The notes under the pieces: model-generated
What the model saw: only the letters and a program-made list of their open reading frames with translations
Told to the model about the DNA's origin: nothing
Databases searched by the model: none
From: Bradyrhizobium elkanii WSM2783
GTDB lineage: Bacteria; Pseudomonadota; Alphaproteobacteria; Rhizobiales; Xanthobacteraceae
Assembly: GCF_000472865.1 (NCBI RefSeq)
Contig: NZ_AXAP01000015.1
Coordinates: 84,022-148,021, forward strand
Direction of reading: 5' to 3'
Length of the DNA stretch: 64,000 bases
Translations under genes and position numbers: made by a program
Part shown: in pieces, positions 54,972 to 64,000 of the stretch
How the letters are laid out: the number at the start of each line of letters is the position of its first letter
Position numbering within the stretch: position 1 is the stretch's first letter

Positions 54972-57377
54972 ATGGCAAACACGTTGTCTGATAAAGAGCG
55001 GGCAATGATGGATGCGTATTGGCGAGCGTCCAACTATCTTTCGGTCGGTCAGATCTATCTCTACGACAACCCGCTGCTTAAGCAGCCGCTCACGAAGGAA
55101 CACATCAAGCCGCGGCTTCTCGGTCACTGGGGGACCTCACCCGGTTTGAACTTCATCTACGTCCACTTGAATCGCATCATCAAGAAACACGACCTCGACA
55201 TGATCTACATCACGGGCCCCGGGCACGGCGGCCCCAGTCTGGTCGCGCATGCCTATCTCGAGGGAACCTACAGCGAGGTCTACCCGAACATCTCGCCCGA
55301 CGAGCAGGGCATGAAGCGGCTGTTCACCCAGTTCTCGTTCCCTGGCGGTATTCCTAGTCATGTGGCGCCGGAGACCCCGGGCTCAATTCACGAAGGCGGC
55401 GAACTCGGGTACGCGCTGTCGCATGCCTATGGGGCTGCCTTCGACAATCCGGATCTGATTGTTGCCTGCGTTGTCGGCGACGGCGAAGCGGAGACGGGAC
55501 CGCTGGCAACGAGCTGGCATTCCAACAAGTTCTTGAATCCGGCGACCGACGGGGTGGTTTTGCCGATCCTCCATTTGAACGGCTACAAGATTGCCAATCC
55601 CTGCATTCTCGCCCGCATCAGCCATGAAGAGCTGGATCAGTTGTTTCGCGGCTACGGCTACACGCCCTATTTCGTCGAGGGGGATGAGCCGGAAAAAATG
55701 CACGAACTGATGGCCTCCACGCTGGACAAGATCACCGACGAAATTCAGCGGATAAAGGCGGATGCGCGACGCAGCGGCTTTAGGGAGCGGCCACGTTGGC
55801 CGATGATCGTGCTGCGCACCCCCAAGGGTTGGACTTGTCCGAAGGAAATCGATGGCAAGCGGACCGAGGGCTACTGGCGCTCCCATCAAGTGCCGATGGG
55901 TGCGATGCACGAGAACAACGCCCATGTCCGCCTGCTTGAAGAGTGGATGAAGAGCTACCGACCCGCGGAGCTTTTCGACGACCGCGGGCGGCTTCGCCCC
56001 GAGTTGGCCGACCTTGCTCCTCGAGGAACGCGTCGCATGAGCGCCAATCCGCACACCAATGGCGGACTACTGCTGCGTGAACTGCGACTGCCGGATTTCC
56101 GCGAATATGCAGTCGAGGTGCGCGAACCCGGCGCCGCTATCGCAGAGTCAACACGGATCATGGGGCGGTTTCTGCGCGACGTGATGAAGCTCAATATGGA
56201 GCATCGGAATTTCCGGCTTTTCAGTCCGGATGAGAACAACTCCAACCGATGGCAAGACGTGCTGGAGGTCACCAACCGTGCCTGGGTCGCGGAAACCTAT
56301 CCGTGGGACGACCATCTGGCGCCGGATGGGCGCGTAATGGAAATGCTCAGCGAGCACCAGTGTCAGGGGTGGCTCGAGGGCTATCTACTGACCGGTCGGC
56401 ACGGCTTCTTCTCGTGCTATGAGGCGTTCATCCACATCATCGATTCCATGTTCAACCAGCACGCCAAGTGGTTGAAGGTCTGCAGCCACATCCCCTGGCG
56501 ACGCCCTATCGGTTCCCTGAACTATCTTTTGTCCAGCCATGTCTGGCGCCAGGACCACAACGGTTTCAGCCATCAAGACCCCGGGTTCATCGATCATGTC
56601 GTGAACAAGAAAGCTGAAGTCATCCGGGTGTATCTGCCACCCGACGCGAATTGTCTGCTCTCTGTCACTGACCATTGCCTGCGCAGCCGGAACTACGTCA
56701 ACGTCGTCGTCGCGGGCAAGCAGCCTGCTCCTCAGTGGCTGACAATGAGCGAGGCGGTCAAGCACTGCGAAGCTGGATTAGGCATCTGGCAGTGGGCCAG
56801 CAACGACAAGGGTGGCGAGCCCGATGTCGTGATGGCTTGTTGTGGTGACGTGCCGACACTGGAGACGCTTGCCGCCGTCGACCTGCTTAGACGGCATGCG
56901 CCCGATCTCAAGGTGCGCGTCATCAACATTGTCAATCTGATGAAACTGCAGCCACCGAGCGAACACCCACACGGTCTCTCGGATCAGGATTTCGATGCGT
57001 TGTTCACCACGGACAAGCCGATCATCTTTGCCTTCCATGGTTATCCCTGGCTGATTCACCGATTGACCTACCGGCGCACCGGCCATGACAATCTCCATGT
57101 GCGCGGCTACAGGGAGGAGGGTACCACCACGACTCCGTTCGACATGTGCGTGCTCAACGATCTCGATCGCTTCCACCTCGTGGCTGACGTCATTGACCGT
57201 GTGCCAAAGCTCGGATCGCGGGCGGCTTATGCCAAGCAGGCCATTCGCGACAAGCTGATCGATCACAAGGCGTACATTGCCCGGTATGGGGACGATATGC
57301 CCGAGATCACGGGCTGGAGATGGGGGAAAGAGGCAGCGTCCACCGCGGTTCGTTCCACAGAGGCGGATAACGTCTAA
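54972..57377 (+). CDS. xfp: Phosphoketolase (xylulose-5-P/fructose-6-P)
   Basis: TPP enzyme splitting xylulose 5-phosphate or fructose 6-phosphate with phosphate to acetyl phosphate plus GAP or erythrose 4-phosphate. 801 aa, full length: [61 protein letters not shown] and [16 protein letters not shown] (TPP/Mg). The C-terminal part has [20 protein letters not shown] and the [14 protein letters not shown] end. First gene of the FixK-box operon; the HAD gene follows 104 bases on. Acetate kinase and phosphotransacetylase are not in the window. Confidence 0.97.
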   Translation: MANTLSDKERAMMDAYWRASNYLSVGQIYLYDNPLLKQPLTKEHIKPRLLGHWGTSPGLNFIYVHLNRIIKKHDLDMIYITGPGHGGPSLVAHAYLEGTYSEVYPNISPDEQGMKRLFTQFSFPGGIPSHVAPETPGSIHEGGELGYALSHAYGAAFDNPDLIVACVVGDGEAETGPLATSWHSNKFLNPATDGVVLPILHLNGYKIANPCILARISHEELDQLFRGYGYTPYFVEGDEPEKMHELMASTLDKITDEIQRIKADARRSGFRERPRWPMIVLRTPKGWTCPKEIDGKRTEGYWRSHQVPMGAMHENNAHVRLLEEWMKSYRPAELFDDRGRLRPELADLAPRGTRRMSANPHTNGGLLLRELRLPDFREYAVEVREPGAAIAESTRIMGRFLRDVMKLNMEHRNFRLFSPDENNSNRWQDVLEVTNRAWVAETYPWDDHLAPDGRVMEMLSEHQCQGWLEGYLLTGRHGFFSCYEAFIHIIDSMFNQHAKWLKVCSHIPWRRPIGSLNYLLSSHVWRQDHNGFSHQDPGFIDHVVNKKAEVIRVYLPPDANCLLSVTDHCLRSRNYVNVVVAGKQPAPQWLTMSEAVKHCEAGLGIWQWASNDKGGEPDVVMACCGDVPTLETLAAVDLLRRHAPDLKVRVINIVNLMKLQPPSEHPHGLSDQDFDALFTTDKPIIFAFHGYPWLIHRLTYRRTGHDNLHVRGYREEGTTTTPFDMCVLNDLDRFHLVADVIDRVPKLGSRAAYAKQAIRDKLIDHKAYIARYGDDMPEITGWRWGKEAASTAVRSTEADNV

Positions 57378-57481
57378 CCCGGTCGGCGGGAGACGAACGT
57401 GAAGGTGTTCGCGATGTCGTCTCACAAGACCCGCCGGGCGGTTCCGGTGGGTAGGTCCTTGGGTCAAGAGGAGGGTGATCC

Positions 57482-58237
57482 ATGCCGCAACCCGAGAGCA
57501 AACGCATCAACCGCGACCAGTACGACGCCGTCCTTTTTGACCTCGATGGTGTATTGACGGATACGGCCAATCTCCACGCGACCTGTTGGAAGCAGATGTT
57601 CGATGAGTATCTGCTGGAGCGTGCGAGGCAGACGGGGACAGCATTTCGTCCGTTCGACATCGACGCCGACTACCGGCTGCACGTGGATGGCAAACCCCGT
57701 TACGATGGCGTGCGTGATTTCCTGAGATCGCGCGGCATCGAACTTCCCGAGGGAGACCCAGGGGACCCTGCACAAGTCGAGACAGTGTACGGGCTCGGAA
57801 ACCGCAAGGACGACCTGGTGGACCGCGCGATCGTGGAGGTTGGCGTAGAGCCTTACGCCGGAAGTCTGCAATTCATCCATCAGCTCCGCCGCAATGGCTT
57901 CAAGATTGCTGTAGTCACCTCGAGTCAAAACTGCGCGTCTGTCCTGAGGGCGGCTGGGCTGGACGAGTTCTTCGAGGTGCGGGTCGACGGCAACGTGATC
58001 CTGGAGCAACGTCTCTCCGGAAAGCCGGCTCCGGACACATTCCTGCTCGCGGCAAGGCTCCTCGGCGTTGAACCGATACGGACGATCGTGATCGAGGATG
58101 CCATTTCGGGAGTCCAAGCCGGATCCAATGGAAACTTTGGGCTGGTGATCGGTGTCGCTCGCAAGGGAAATGCGGATGAGCTGAAGCATCATGGTGCTCA
58201 TCTGGTAGTCGGCGACTTGGCCGAACTAACCGATTGA
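57482..58237 (+). CDS. Beta-phosphoglucomutase family HAD hydrolase
   Basis: 251 aa, HAD superfamily: FDLDGVLTDTANLH (Asp20 and Asp22), then the substrate loop YRLHVDGKPRYDGVRDFLRS, VVTSSQNCASVLRAAGL, GKPAPDTFLLAARLLG and VIEDAISGVQAGSNG. The KPRYDGV motif is typical of the beta-PGM group beside GH65 phosphorylases. It likely converts beta-glucose 1-phosphate to glucose 6-phosphate. The TGA is 35 bases before the GH65 start. Confidence 0.93.
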   Translation: MPQPESKRINRDQYDAVLFDLDGVLTDTANLHATCWKQMFDEYLLERARQTGTAFRPFDIDADYRLHVDGKPRYDGVRDFLRSRGIELPEGDPGDPAQVETVYGLGNRKDDLVDRAIVEVGVEPYAGSLQFIHQLRRNGFKIAVVTSSQNCASVLRAAGLDEFFEVRVDGNVILEQRLSGKPAPDTFLLAARLLGVEPIRTIVIEDAISGVQAGSNGNFGLVIGVARKGNADELKHHGAHLVVGDLAELTD

Positions 58238-58272
58238 TCAATGCCAAATGCTGCCTTGGGAGAAACAGCCCG

Positions 58273-60654
58273 ATGCTACACCATGAACGGCTCCGGCCCC
58301 CATCGCGCGATTATCCGGCCGATGAGTGGAACGTTATCGAAAGGTCCTTTCGACCGGATTTTCTGGCCCAGCTCGAAACGATGCTGGCTCTCGGCAATGG
58401 ATATGTTGGCCTGCGCGGCGGCCCGGAGGAAGGCGGCCCGAACGTCGAGAACGGCACATTCATCAACGGGTTTTATGAAACCTGGCCTATCGTCTACGGA
58501 GAAGACGCTTTTGGCTTCGCCAAAACTGGCCAGACGATCTGCAATGTGACGGACAGCAAGATCATCAAGCTCTTCGTGGACGACGAACCGTTCTGGTTAC
58601 CCGATGCACAGCTCCTGGCTTACGACCGGCGTCTCAACATGAAGGCCGGCACACTCGATCGGACCGTGCTCTGGGAGACACCCTCCGGCAAGCAGGTGTC
58701 GATCACGTCCCGGCGTCTGGTCTCCTTCGCGAACAGGCATGTGGTCGCTATCTCGTATCGTGTGACACTCGTCGATGCTCAGGCATTTGTCGCAATTTCC
58801 TCGGAGATGGCTACCAATAAACCAAGCGACGGCGGCAATCGCGATGATCCGCGCCTGGCAAGGGCGTTTTCCGGGCGAGTACTTCATCCACAAACCAACT
58901 ACTCCAAAGATCAGCGCATCGTGTTGTGCCATGCGACGGAAAAGAGCCGCTGTATGTTGGCATGTGCGACGGACCACACGATGGAGAGTTCCTGCTCGCA
59001 CTCGCATAAGGCCGCCTGCACCCCTGACTTCGGCCAGGTTGCTTACACGGTCGATGCCAAGCCCGGCTGTCCGATCCAGCTCACCAAGTACATGGTCTAT
59101 CACACCTCCCAGACGGCATCGGCCGAAGAGCTCTGCGGCCGCGCTGAATGGACATTGGATCGGGTCGTGACCCAGGGATTCCAGCCGCTGCTGGCCTCTC
59201 AAGGGCAGTACATGGACGATTTTTGGCGCCGAAGCGATGTTCATATCAAGGACATCAGTGAACACCGAGCAAAGCGCAGCACCGTAGAGATCCAGCAAGC
59301 GATCCGCTTCAATCTGTTTCATATTCTGCAAGCCTCCGCTCGCGCGGAGGGAGCGGGCGTGCCGGCGAAAGGACTTACCGGACAGGCTTATGAAGGACAC
59401 TACTTCTGGGATGCGGAAATCTACGTGTTGCCGTTTCTGATCTATACGTCCCCGCGGATCGCAAGGAACCTTCTGGCGTTTCGTTACAAAATGCTCCCTC
59501 AGGCGCGGGCACGCGCGAGAGAATTGGGCCATCGAGGGGCGATGTACCCCTGGCGCACGATCAGCGGAGAGGAAGCATCCGCATACTACGCCGCGGGCAC
59601 CGCGCAATATCACATCAACGCCGACATTATGTACGCAGTACGCAAGTACGTGCAGGCGACGGGTGACGACGCGTTCTTGCGAAAGTATGGAGCCGAAATG
59701 CTCGTTGAAACAGCCCGACTGTGGCTGGACCTTGGCTTCTATTCGGACGCAAAGGGGGGACAGTTTTGCATCAACGGTGTCACTGGGCCTGATGAATACA
59801 ACGCGGTCGTAAACAACAACGCCTATACGAACTTGATGGCTCGCGAAAACCTTCGTTACGCCGCCGAGGTTGTCGAAGTTCTACGTGCAGCAGAACCAGA
59901 CGCATACGACGAGCTTGCGCGAAAAACCGCGCTCGATCTCTCCGAGGTGAGCGCATGGATGCGAGCGGCGGAGAACATGTATGTGCCGTCGGACGAAACG
60001 CAGAAGGTTATTCTTCAGGATGACAACTTTCTCGACAGGGAGCCGTGGGATTTCCGCAACACACCGCGCGAGCACTATCCGCTGCTGCTGTTTTATCACC
60101 CGCTGAACATCTACCGAAAGCAGGTGATCAAGCAGGCAGATGTGGTGTTGGCGATGTTCCTGTTGGGCGACGCCTTCTCGTCAGAAGTCAAGAAGCGCAA
60201 CTTCGATTTCTACGATCCATTGACGACAGGCGACTCGTCACTGTCCTCCTGCGTCGAGGCAATCATTGCCGCCCAAGTCGGCGACATGGACAAAGCAATC
60301 CGGTACGGCATGGCGGCCCTGCTGATGGACCTGGCCGATGTGGGAGGCAACGTGAAGGATGGTTGCCATATCGCCTCTATGGGCGGCACGTGGATGATGC
60401 TTACCTACGGTTTTGGCGGGATGCGGGACGATGATGGAACGTTATCGTTCTGGCCACGCCGTGCGCCCGAGGAAAACGCAATCCTTCGATTCCCCATAAC
60501 CTACCGTGGCCAGTTGCTGGAGGTCGAAATTGGCCTGGAGACGGTGGAGTACGCGTTGCGTGAAGGTGAACGCCTCGTGATCCGCCACGAGAAGCAAGAG
60601 GTGGAGCTGACACGGGAGCATCCGGTGGCCGTTCGGCCGGTTTCGAGAAGGTGA
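58273..60654 (+). CDS. Glycoside hydrolase family 65 phosphorylase (trehalose/maltose/kojibiose type)
   Basis: Phosphorolysis of an alpha-glucobiose to glucose and beta-glucose 1-phosphate. The (alpha/alpha)6 enzyme has an N-terminal beta-sandwich (FRPDFLAQLETMLALGNGYV, GLRGGPEEGG), HYFWDAEIYVLPFL, GARGAMYPWRTISGEE-like sequence, GVTGPDEYNAVVNNNAYTN with general acid Glu508, and a C-terminal lid. At 793 aa it is full length. ATG 58273 is chosen with GGGAGA upstream; TTG 58234 is possible. The exact disaccharide cannot be read from sequence. The partner is the HAD mutase. Confidence 0.92.
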   Translation: MLHHERLRPPSRDYPADEWNVIERSFRPDFLAQLETMLALGNGYVGLRGGPEEGGPNVENGTFINGFYETWPIVYGEDAFGFAKTGQTICNVTDSKIIKLFVDDEPFWLPDAQLLAYDRRLNMKAGTLDRTVLWETPSGKQVSITSRRLVSFANRHVVAISYRVTLVDAQAFVAISSEMATNKPSDGGNRDDPRLARAFSGRVLHPQTNYSKDQRIVLCHATEKSRCMLACATDHTMESSCSHSHKAACTPDFGQVAYTVDAKPGCPIQLTKYMVYHTSQTASAEELCGRAEWTLDRVVTQGFQPLLASQGQYMDDFWRRSDVHIKDISEHRAKRSTVEIQQAIRFNLFHILQASARAEGAGVPAKGLTGQAYEGHYFWDAEIYVLPFLIYTSPRIARNLLAFRYKMLPQARARARELGHRGAMYPWRTISGEEASAYYAAGTAQYHINADIMYAVRKYVQATGDDAFLRKYGAEMLVETARLWLDLGFYSDAKGGQFCINGVTGPDEYNAVVNNNAYTNLMARENLRYAAEVVEVLRAAEPDAYDELARKTALDLSEVSAWMRAAENMYVPSDETQKVILQDDNFLDREPWDFRNTPREHYPLLLFYHPLNIYRKQVIKQADVVLAMFLLGDAFSSEVKKRNFDFYDPLTTGDSSLSSCVEAIIAAQVGDMDKAIRYGMAALLMDLADVGGNVKDGCHIASMGGTWMMLTYGFGGMRDDDGTLSFWPRRAPEENAILRFPITYRGQLLEVEIGLETVEYALREGERLVIRHEKQEVELTREHPVAVRPVSRR

Positions 60655-60733
60655 GCGAGCCTGGATGACGGAGATAGGCCACAGCAACCGGAAACGGACG
60701 CGGCCTAAACGCCCGGGCGGAGGTGAGAAGCAA

Positions 60734-62506
60734 TCACGCCTCTGCTGCCCTCAACCACGGTGCTTTTGTTTTCCTGAAATCCTGCCACGCGTTTCGCAGG
60801 CGCGCCTCAACGCCGATCGATGCGTGTGCCTGCCAGCCGGTTATGGCGGCTGCAGCGGTGCCGCTTTGGGAGAACTCGTCACCGAGCTCAGCGAAAAGAC
60901 CGTCTGTGATCGCCATGTCGTTAAAGGAACCAAGTTCCTCCTGCAGGTCGGCCAGCCCGCGAGAGAATCGCCTGACGGACTTTCGCTCTCCATAGAGCGG
61001 TAACAGGAAGTCGGCGACGTAGCGCAGTCGCTTCGCAGCGAGCCTCAACCGGTGCAGTTTTTCCGCCGGAAGCGATTTGAAGCGGCGGCCGCGCTTGAGC
61101 ACTTTCGCATGCTGCTCGGACAGGATGCGTCCGGCAAAGTTGATGGCGGGCTCGACCAGTCGTCCAAGGTCTTCGGGTGAGACGTCGCTACGCCACCCCC
61201 TGGCCTCAATCCAGCCGCCGAGGCCGATCAGGAAACTTGAGCAGCGGCGGTCAGCCAGCGCGAGACGTACCTTCTGGTAGGCGGCAGATCGGCGTTTCTC
61301 TGCGAGCTGTTCCAGGGCATCAAAGCCCGCGACCGAGGGACAGGCCTGCGCGATGGTCGGCAGCGTGCCCCGTTGAAACATATCCCAATCGCGTGCAGGG
61401 GAAAGGTTTCGTGCCAGCCACCTTGCTTCCGACCGGAACGAGTCGAGGTTGCTCAACGGCCCAACGGATCGCATCAAGTCCAGAGCCGCGCGAAGGCGGC
61501 GCAGCGACACGCGAAGCTGATGGACTCCCTCAGGATCGCGACCGTCCTCGGCGGCCGCGAGAGACCCAAGAAGATGGTGGAGGCAGGAGCGCAGAATCTT
61601 TGCGAAGGCCTCATCGAGCGATATTGACGGATCGAGGCGAAGCTTTCGTGGCTTCCGCAGGGCGGGGGACGCGTTGGCCGCGAGCTCAAAGCCGCGCGCC
61701 GACTTGCTGCGGATTGACGGTCGCACGGACCCATAGTCCGCGAGCCGAAGTGCGAGGTCGTAAATCGCGCTGGCGCTTCCAGCCTTGAGCTCCAATTCGA
61801 TTTCGCTCACAGGCATCGATTGATCGCCTGACTTCAGCACTCCCTGGTCGAAAGCGACCTCGATCGTTCCGGATGGCAGCTCAACGATGCGCGTGTGCCG
61901 GTGGATATCCGCGGTGAAGATTGCCTCGAGCTGATGACGTCTAAGCTCCGAGCGAAGTTTGGGCGGGATGAAGGGGATCGCCAGTTCGACATCGGGAGCA
62001 ATGGAAGGGATATTTGCCTCCCACTCGCCGCGCCGGAGCGGATCGTCTCCGAGTTCGGCTTTCACGGTCTGCACGAACCGTGCGCCGTTCTGACGAACCC
62101 GCAGGCTTAATCCATTTCGTCTCAGCGTCTGCTCGGGCGTATCGTAATAGACGGACTTGAGGTGTTTTCGTGTGCCCTTGTTGCGCGCGTTCGTCGCGAT
62201 GATCGGAGCGGCGTTGAAATCCGCCATGCGATCAGCATCAACAAGAAGCTTGAGCTCGATCTCGCTGCCGCCGGGCGTGGCACCGTTTTGCGCAGGGATT
62301 TCTGACGTTACGTCATTCCTCTGATATTGCGCCTGATGAAGTGGATCGTTCGGCGGTTCCTGCGAACGGGCCTCCACGGCGGCGTGTTGCCCGGCGGCAA
62401 CAGAGTCGTTCGGCCTTTTGTTGTCCTGTGTGGCAATGGTGCCATCAAGCCCGTGGGCGGCGCGTGCACTTTCCCGGGCGGCCTCTGGCGTATCAGTTTC
62501 TGACAT
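60734..62506 (-). CDS. CYTH-CHAD domain protein (inorganic triphosphatase-like)
   Basis: 590 aa from ATG 62506. A disordered N-terminus of about 80 residues is rich in Gln, Asp, Pro and Ala. The CYTH domain contains the ExExK motif (EIELKLLVD), YYDTPEQTLRRNGLSLRVR, EWEANIP and VSEIELELKAG. The CHAD domain (about 290-590) is helical with HQLRVSLRRLRAALDLM and HRLRLAAKRLRYVADFLL, the basic His/Arg pattern that binds polyphosphate. The role is likely tripolyphosphate hydrolysis or association with polyphosphate granules. The N-terminal extension is longer than usual. Convergent with the GH65 gene, which it abuts by 79 bases. Confidence 0.93.
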   Translation of the reverse strand: MSETDTPEAARESARAAHGLDGTIATQDNKRPNDSVAAGQHAAVEARSQEPPNDPLHQAQYQRNDVTSEIPAQNGATPGGSEIELKLLVDADRMADFNAAPIIATNARNKGTRKHLKSVYYDTPEQTLRRNGLSLRVRQNGARFVQTVKAELGDDPLRRGEWEANIPSIAPDVELAIPFIPPKLRSELRRHQLEAIFTADIHRHTRIVELPSGTIEVAFDQGVLKSGDQSMPVSEIELELKAGSASAIYDLALRLADYGSVRPSIRSKSARGFELAANASPALRKPRKLRLDPSISLDEAFAKILRSCLHHLLGSLAAAEDGRDPEGVHQLRVSLRRLRAALDLMRSVGPLSNLDSFRSEARWLARNLSPARDWDMFQRGTLPTIAQACPSVAGFDALEQLAEKRRSAAYQKVRLALADRRCSSFLIGLGGWIEARGWRSDVSPEDLGRLVEPAINFAGRILSEQHAKVLKRGRRFKSLPAEKLHRLRLAAKRLRYVADFLLPLYGERKSVRRFSRGLADLQEELGSFNDMAITDGLFAELGDEFSQSGTAAAAITGWQAHASIGVEARLRNAWQDFRKTKAPWLRAAEA

Positions 62507-62884
62507 GTACGATTGTGTGACGGTTGGATGACGATTCGATAACACATCGCACCGCCATCCAAAAGGAAGAACGACATCAATCTACTCGGAGACCTCATCC
62601 GTTTGGGTGAGCCAAATCAAGCGGGTTTTTCGCGCTCGAAATCAGTCCGGTCCTCCCGATGGAACCGACGCATCGTCGCACAAGTCGGACAGCAGCGGCC
62701 GATACTGCTGGATTGAGCTTTCATCGCTCGCGGAACGCAGCCTACATTGCAAAAGGAGGAAAACCGCCAAAAGCCGAATTGCCGCGCGAAATCCATTTGC
62801 CGCCATTCGATGCGAGTGATTGAGTTATTTGGCAATTCGACTCGTTGAAATCCGGAAAATGCAAAGGTCAGCGAGGTTTACGCT
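62507..62884. other. Intergenic, no gene recognised
   Basis: 378 bases upstream of the CYTH-CHAD gene and of the 44-aa gene (divergent). AT-rich near 62820-62860 (TTATTTGG), a plausible promoter zone. No repeat or RNA gene was identified. Confidence 0.3.
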
Positions 62885-63019
62885 ATGCTTGCCGAGAAGT
62901 TCTTTCTGGTATTGGAGACGCTGAGAAGCCACGCATCGGATGGTGAACCCCAGATCGTGATCAGCACCACGCAACATGTTCCAATCTCTGTGCTGCGCAG
63001 GAAGCCAGTCAAAGGCTGA
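62885..63019 (+). CDS. Small conserved protein, 44 aa (MLAEKFF type)
   Basis: MLAEKFFLVLETLRSHASDG is followed by EPQIVISTTQHVPISVLRRK and PVKG. I recognise this start as a frequent rhizobial/bradyrhizobial small protein, usually ending in HVPVKLP-type sequence; here the tail is basic. Function unknown. No overlap with any larger gene and no good alternative frame. The ribosome site is weak: GCGAGG at 62871-62876. Confidence 0.6.
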   Translation: MLAEKFFLVLETLRSHASDGEPQIVISTTQHVPISVLRRKPVKG

Positions 63020-63207
63020 GTGACGTCGCTACCTGGAGAAATGAGACCAAGTCTTGCGGGGCGCTGACATCCGAGTTGGGCCCTGAGCCAAACCGTGCTC
63101 GAGCTTTCACCTGTCTGATCGCACGCACCGCTAGCGTATTGTGGAATTAGGTTTAGGCCAGTTACACTGGAGCAATTAGACGTGCTTTGCGCAGGTGGGA
63201 GATCGAG

Positions 63208-63603
63208 ATGAATGATCGAACCGTGCGGACGGCGTTGGAGCGCCATTGGTATGCTTCAGACGCGGGCGATTTCCAGGTCGAGCATGAAATCTATCATGAG
63301 GACGCTGTGCTTGATTATCCGCAATCGGGCGAGCGGATCCGCGGACGGCAGAACATTCAAGACAGCCGATTCCTCCAGCCAAACAAGAAGCGTTTTACGG
63401 TCCGTCGAATTGTCGGCAGCGGCGATCTCTGGATCACAGAATTCGTACTTACCTATGACGGCATACCGTCCTACACGGTGAGTATCATGGAATTCCGCGA
63501 AGGGCTGGTGGCCCACGAAACACAATATTTCGCCGATCGATTTGACCCTGCACCCTCGCGTGCGCATCTTGTCGAGCGAGTAGGCGAAGTCACATCATTC
63601 TAG
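63208..63603 (+). CDS. NTF2/SnoaL-like family protein
   Basis: 131 aa, cone-shaped alpha+beta fold: RTALERHWYASDAGDFQVEH, EIYHEDAVLDYPQSGERIRG, FTVRRIVGSGDLWITEFVLT and VSIMEFREGLVAHETQYFAD. The layout fits nuclear transport factor 2-like enzymes or ligand-binding proteins; substrate unknown. The start at ATG 63208 follows GGGAGATCGAG. The frame is open to 63187. It stands alone and convergent with the chemotaxis receptor gene. Confidence 0.85.
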   Translation: MNDRTVRTALERHWYASDAGDFQVEHEIYHEDAVLDYPQSGERIRGRQNIQDSRFLQPNKKRFTVRRIVGSGDLWITEFVLTYDGIPSYTVSIMEFREGLVAHETQYFADRFDPAPSRAHLVERVGEVTSF

Positions 63604-63643
63604 ATGTCTGGACTTCGCTCTAGCTCCTCGCAACGAGACTGGC

Positions 63644-64000
63644 TCACGCGGCGCGTACGCCGGCGAGGAAGGTCGAGACTTCGCCGGAGAGCTGCTCAGC
63701 CTGCTTGGACAGGTTGCTGGCTGCGGTCAGAACGAGGCCCGCGGCGTTGCCGGTCTCGTTGGCGGCAGCGCTGACGCCGCCGATATTGGTGGTGACCTCC
63801 TTGGTCGCTTCCGCCGTCTGCGACACGCTGCGTGCGATTTCGGCGGTTGCCGCGCCCTGTTGCTCGATCGCGGAGCCGATCGATGTCGCAATCGTGCTGA
63901 CTTCCTCGATCGTGGCGGTGATGCCGTCGATCGCCTCGACGGCTTCCTTGGTCGCGCCCTGGATCTGCGCGATGCGCGTGCCGATCTCCTTGGTGGCTTC
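63644..64000 (-). CDS. Methyl-accepting chemotaxis protein, C-terminal part (gene continues beyond the window)
   Basis: The visible 118 residues are the signalling helix of an MCP: ATKEIGTRIAQIQGATKEAV, EAIDGITATIEEVSTIATSI, GSAIEQQGAATAEIARSVSQ, then TNIGGVSAAANETGNAAGLV and a short tail ending FLAGVRAA. The heptad pattern with Gln/Glu pairs at the methylation region is typical. The sensor and membrane parts lie upstream outside the window. Confidence 0.92.
   Translation of the reverse strand, partial: EATKEIGTRIAQIQGATKEAVEAIDGITATIEEVSTIATSIGSAIEQQGAATAEIARSVSQTAEATKEVTTNIGGVSAAANETGNAAGLVLTAASNLSKQAEQLSGEVSTFLAGVRAA

Noticed and set aside
58233..58240. TTGATCAA near the GH65 gene as a second FNR site
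   Set aside because: The halves lack the four-base spacer, and it sits in the end of the HAD gene.
1..64000. tRNA, rRNA or CRISPR array
   Set aside because: No TPsiC-loop type motif in a cloverleaf, no rRNA sequence and no regularly spaced repeats were found by reading; a covariance-model scan was not possible.

Overview
The window reads as a chromosomal segment of a high-GC alphaproteobacterium of the Bradyrhizobium/Rhodopseudomonas type (Bradyrhizobiaceae). The grounds are the gene content (CHASE3 kinase/response-regulator trio, DUF2155 next to aat, accB-accC-aroQ, RNase E with a large S1 insertion, prfB with a programmed frameshift, a 44-aa MLAEKFF small protein), the palindromic repeats, and a perfect FNR/FixK-type box. 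No rRNA, tRNA or CRISPR array was found.

Bases 1 to about 17400 are an accessory island. It holds a minus-strand block of small genes and an SRAP (YedK/HMCES-like) protein whose expected start codon is ATC; a dGTPase joined to a complete type I restriction-modification operon (hsdM-hsdS-hsdR, each pair overlapping by GTGA); a frameshifted GFA-family pseudogene; a lytic transglycosylase; an Xre-type regulator beside an unrecognised 644-aa protein; a run of phage-like tiny genes; a DUF4935-like PIN protein divergent from a three-helix membrane protein; a cluster of TGTGACA repeats; and a tyrosine integrase reduced to its catalytic half. Broken genes, small overlapping genes, lower-GC genes and defence-type genes together suggest a decayed integrative element. 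Its left end lies outside the window.

From about 17.7 kb to the right end the content is core-like. 17.7-25.2 kb: DUF2155, aat, a three-gene phosphorelay, biotin carboxylase and its carrier protein, and aroQ. 25.4-32.2 kb: envelope proteins (DUF1236, DsbA-like, M48/TPR protease), an aminotransferase, the biotin transporter BioY and the C4-dicarboxylate carrier DctA. 32.3-36.75 kb: a compact catabolic operon (KdgT-type permease, DUF1537 kinase, PdxA2-type dehydrogenase, DeoR regulator) best explained as D-threonate/D-erythronate use yielding DHAP, with TTGCGC/GCGCAA palindromes as candidate operators. 36.9-50.6 kb: RNase E with a histidine-rich insert, a cell-wall amidase, PBP1A, release factor 2, a NodU-like carbamoyltransferase, an M23 peptidase and a peroxiredoxin with a histone-H1-like tail. 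50.8-54.6 kb: a large AsmA/DUF3971 protein. 54.7-60.7 kb: phosphoketolase, beta-phosphoglucomutase-like HAD and GH65 phosphorylase, preceded by the FixK-type box; this looks like low-oxygen disaccharide and sugar-phosphate catabolism. The right end has a CYTH-CHAD protein, two small genes and the C-terminus of a chemotaxis receptor.
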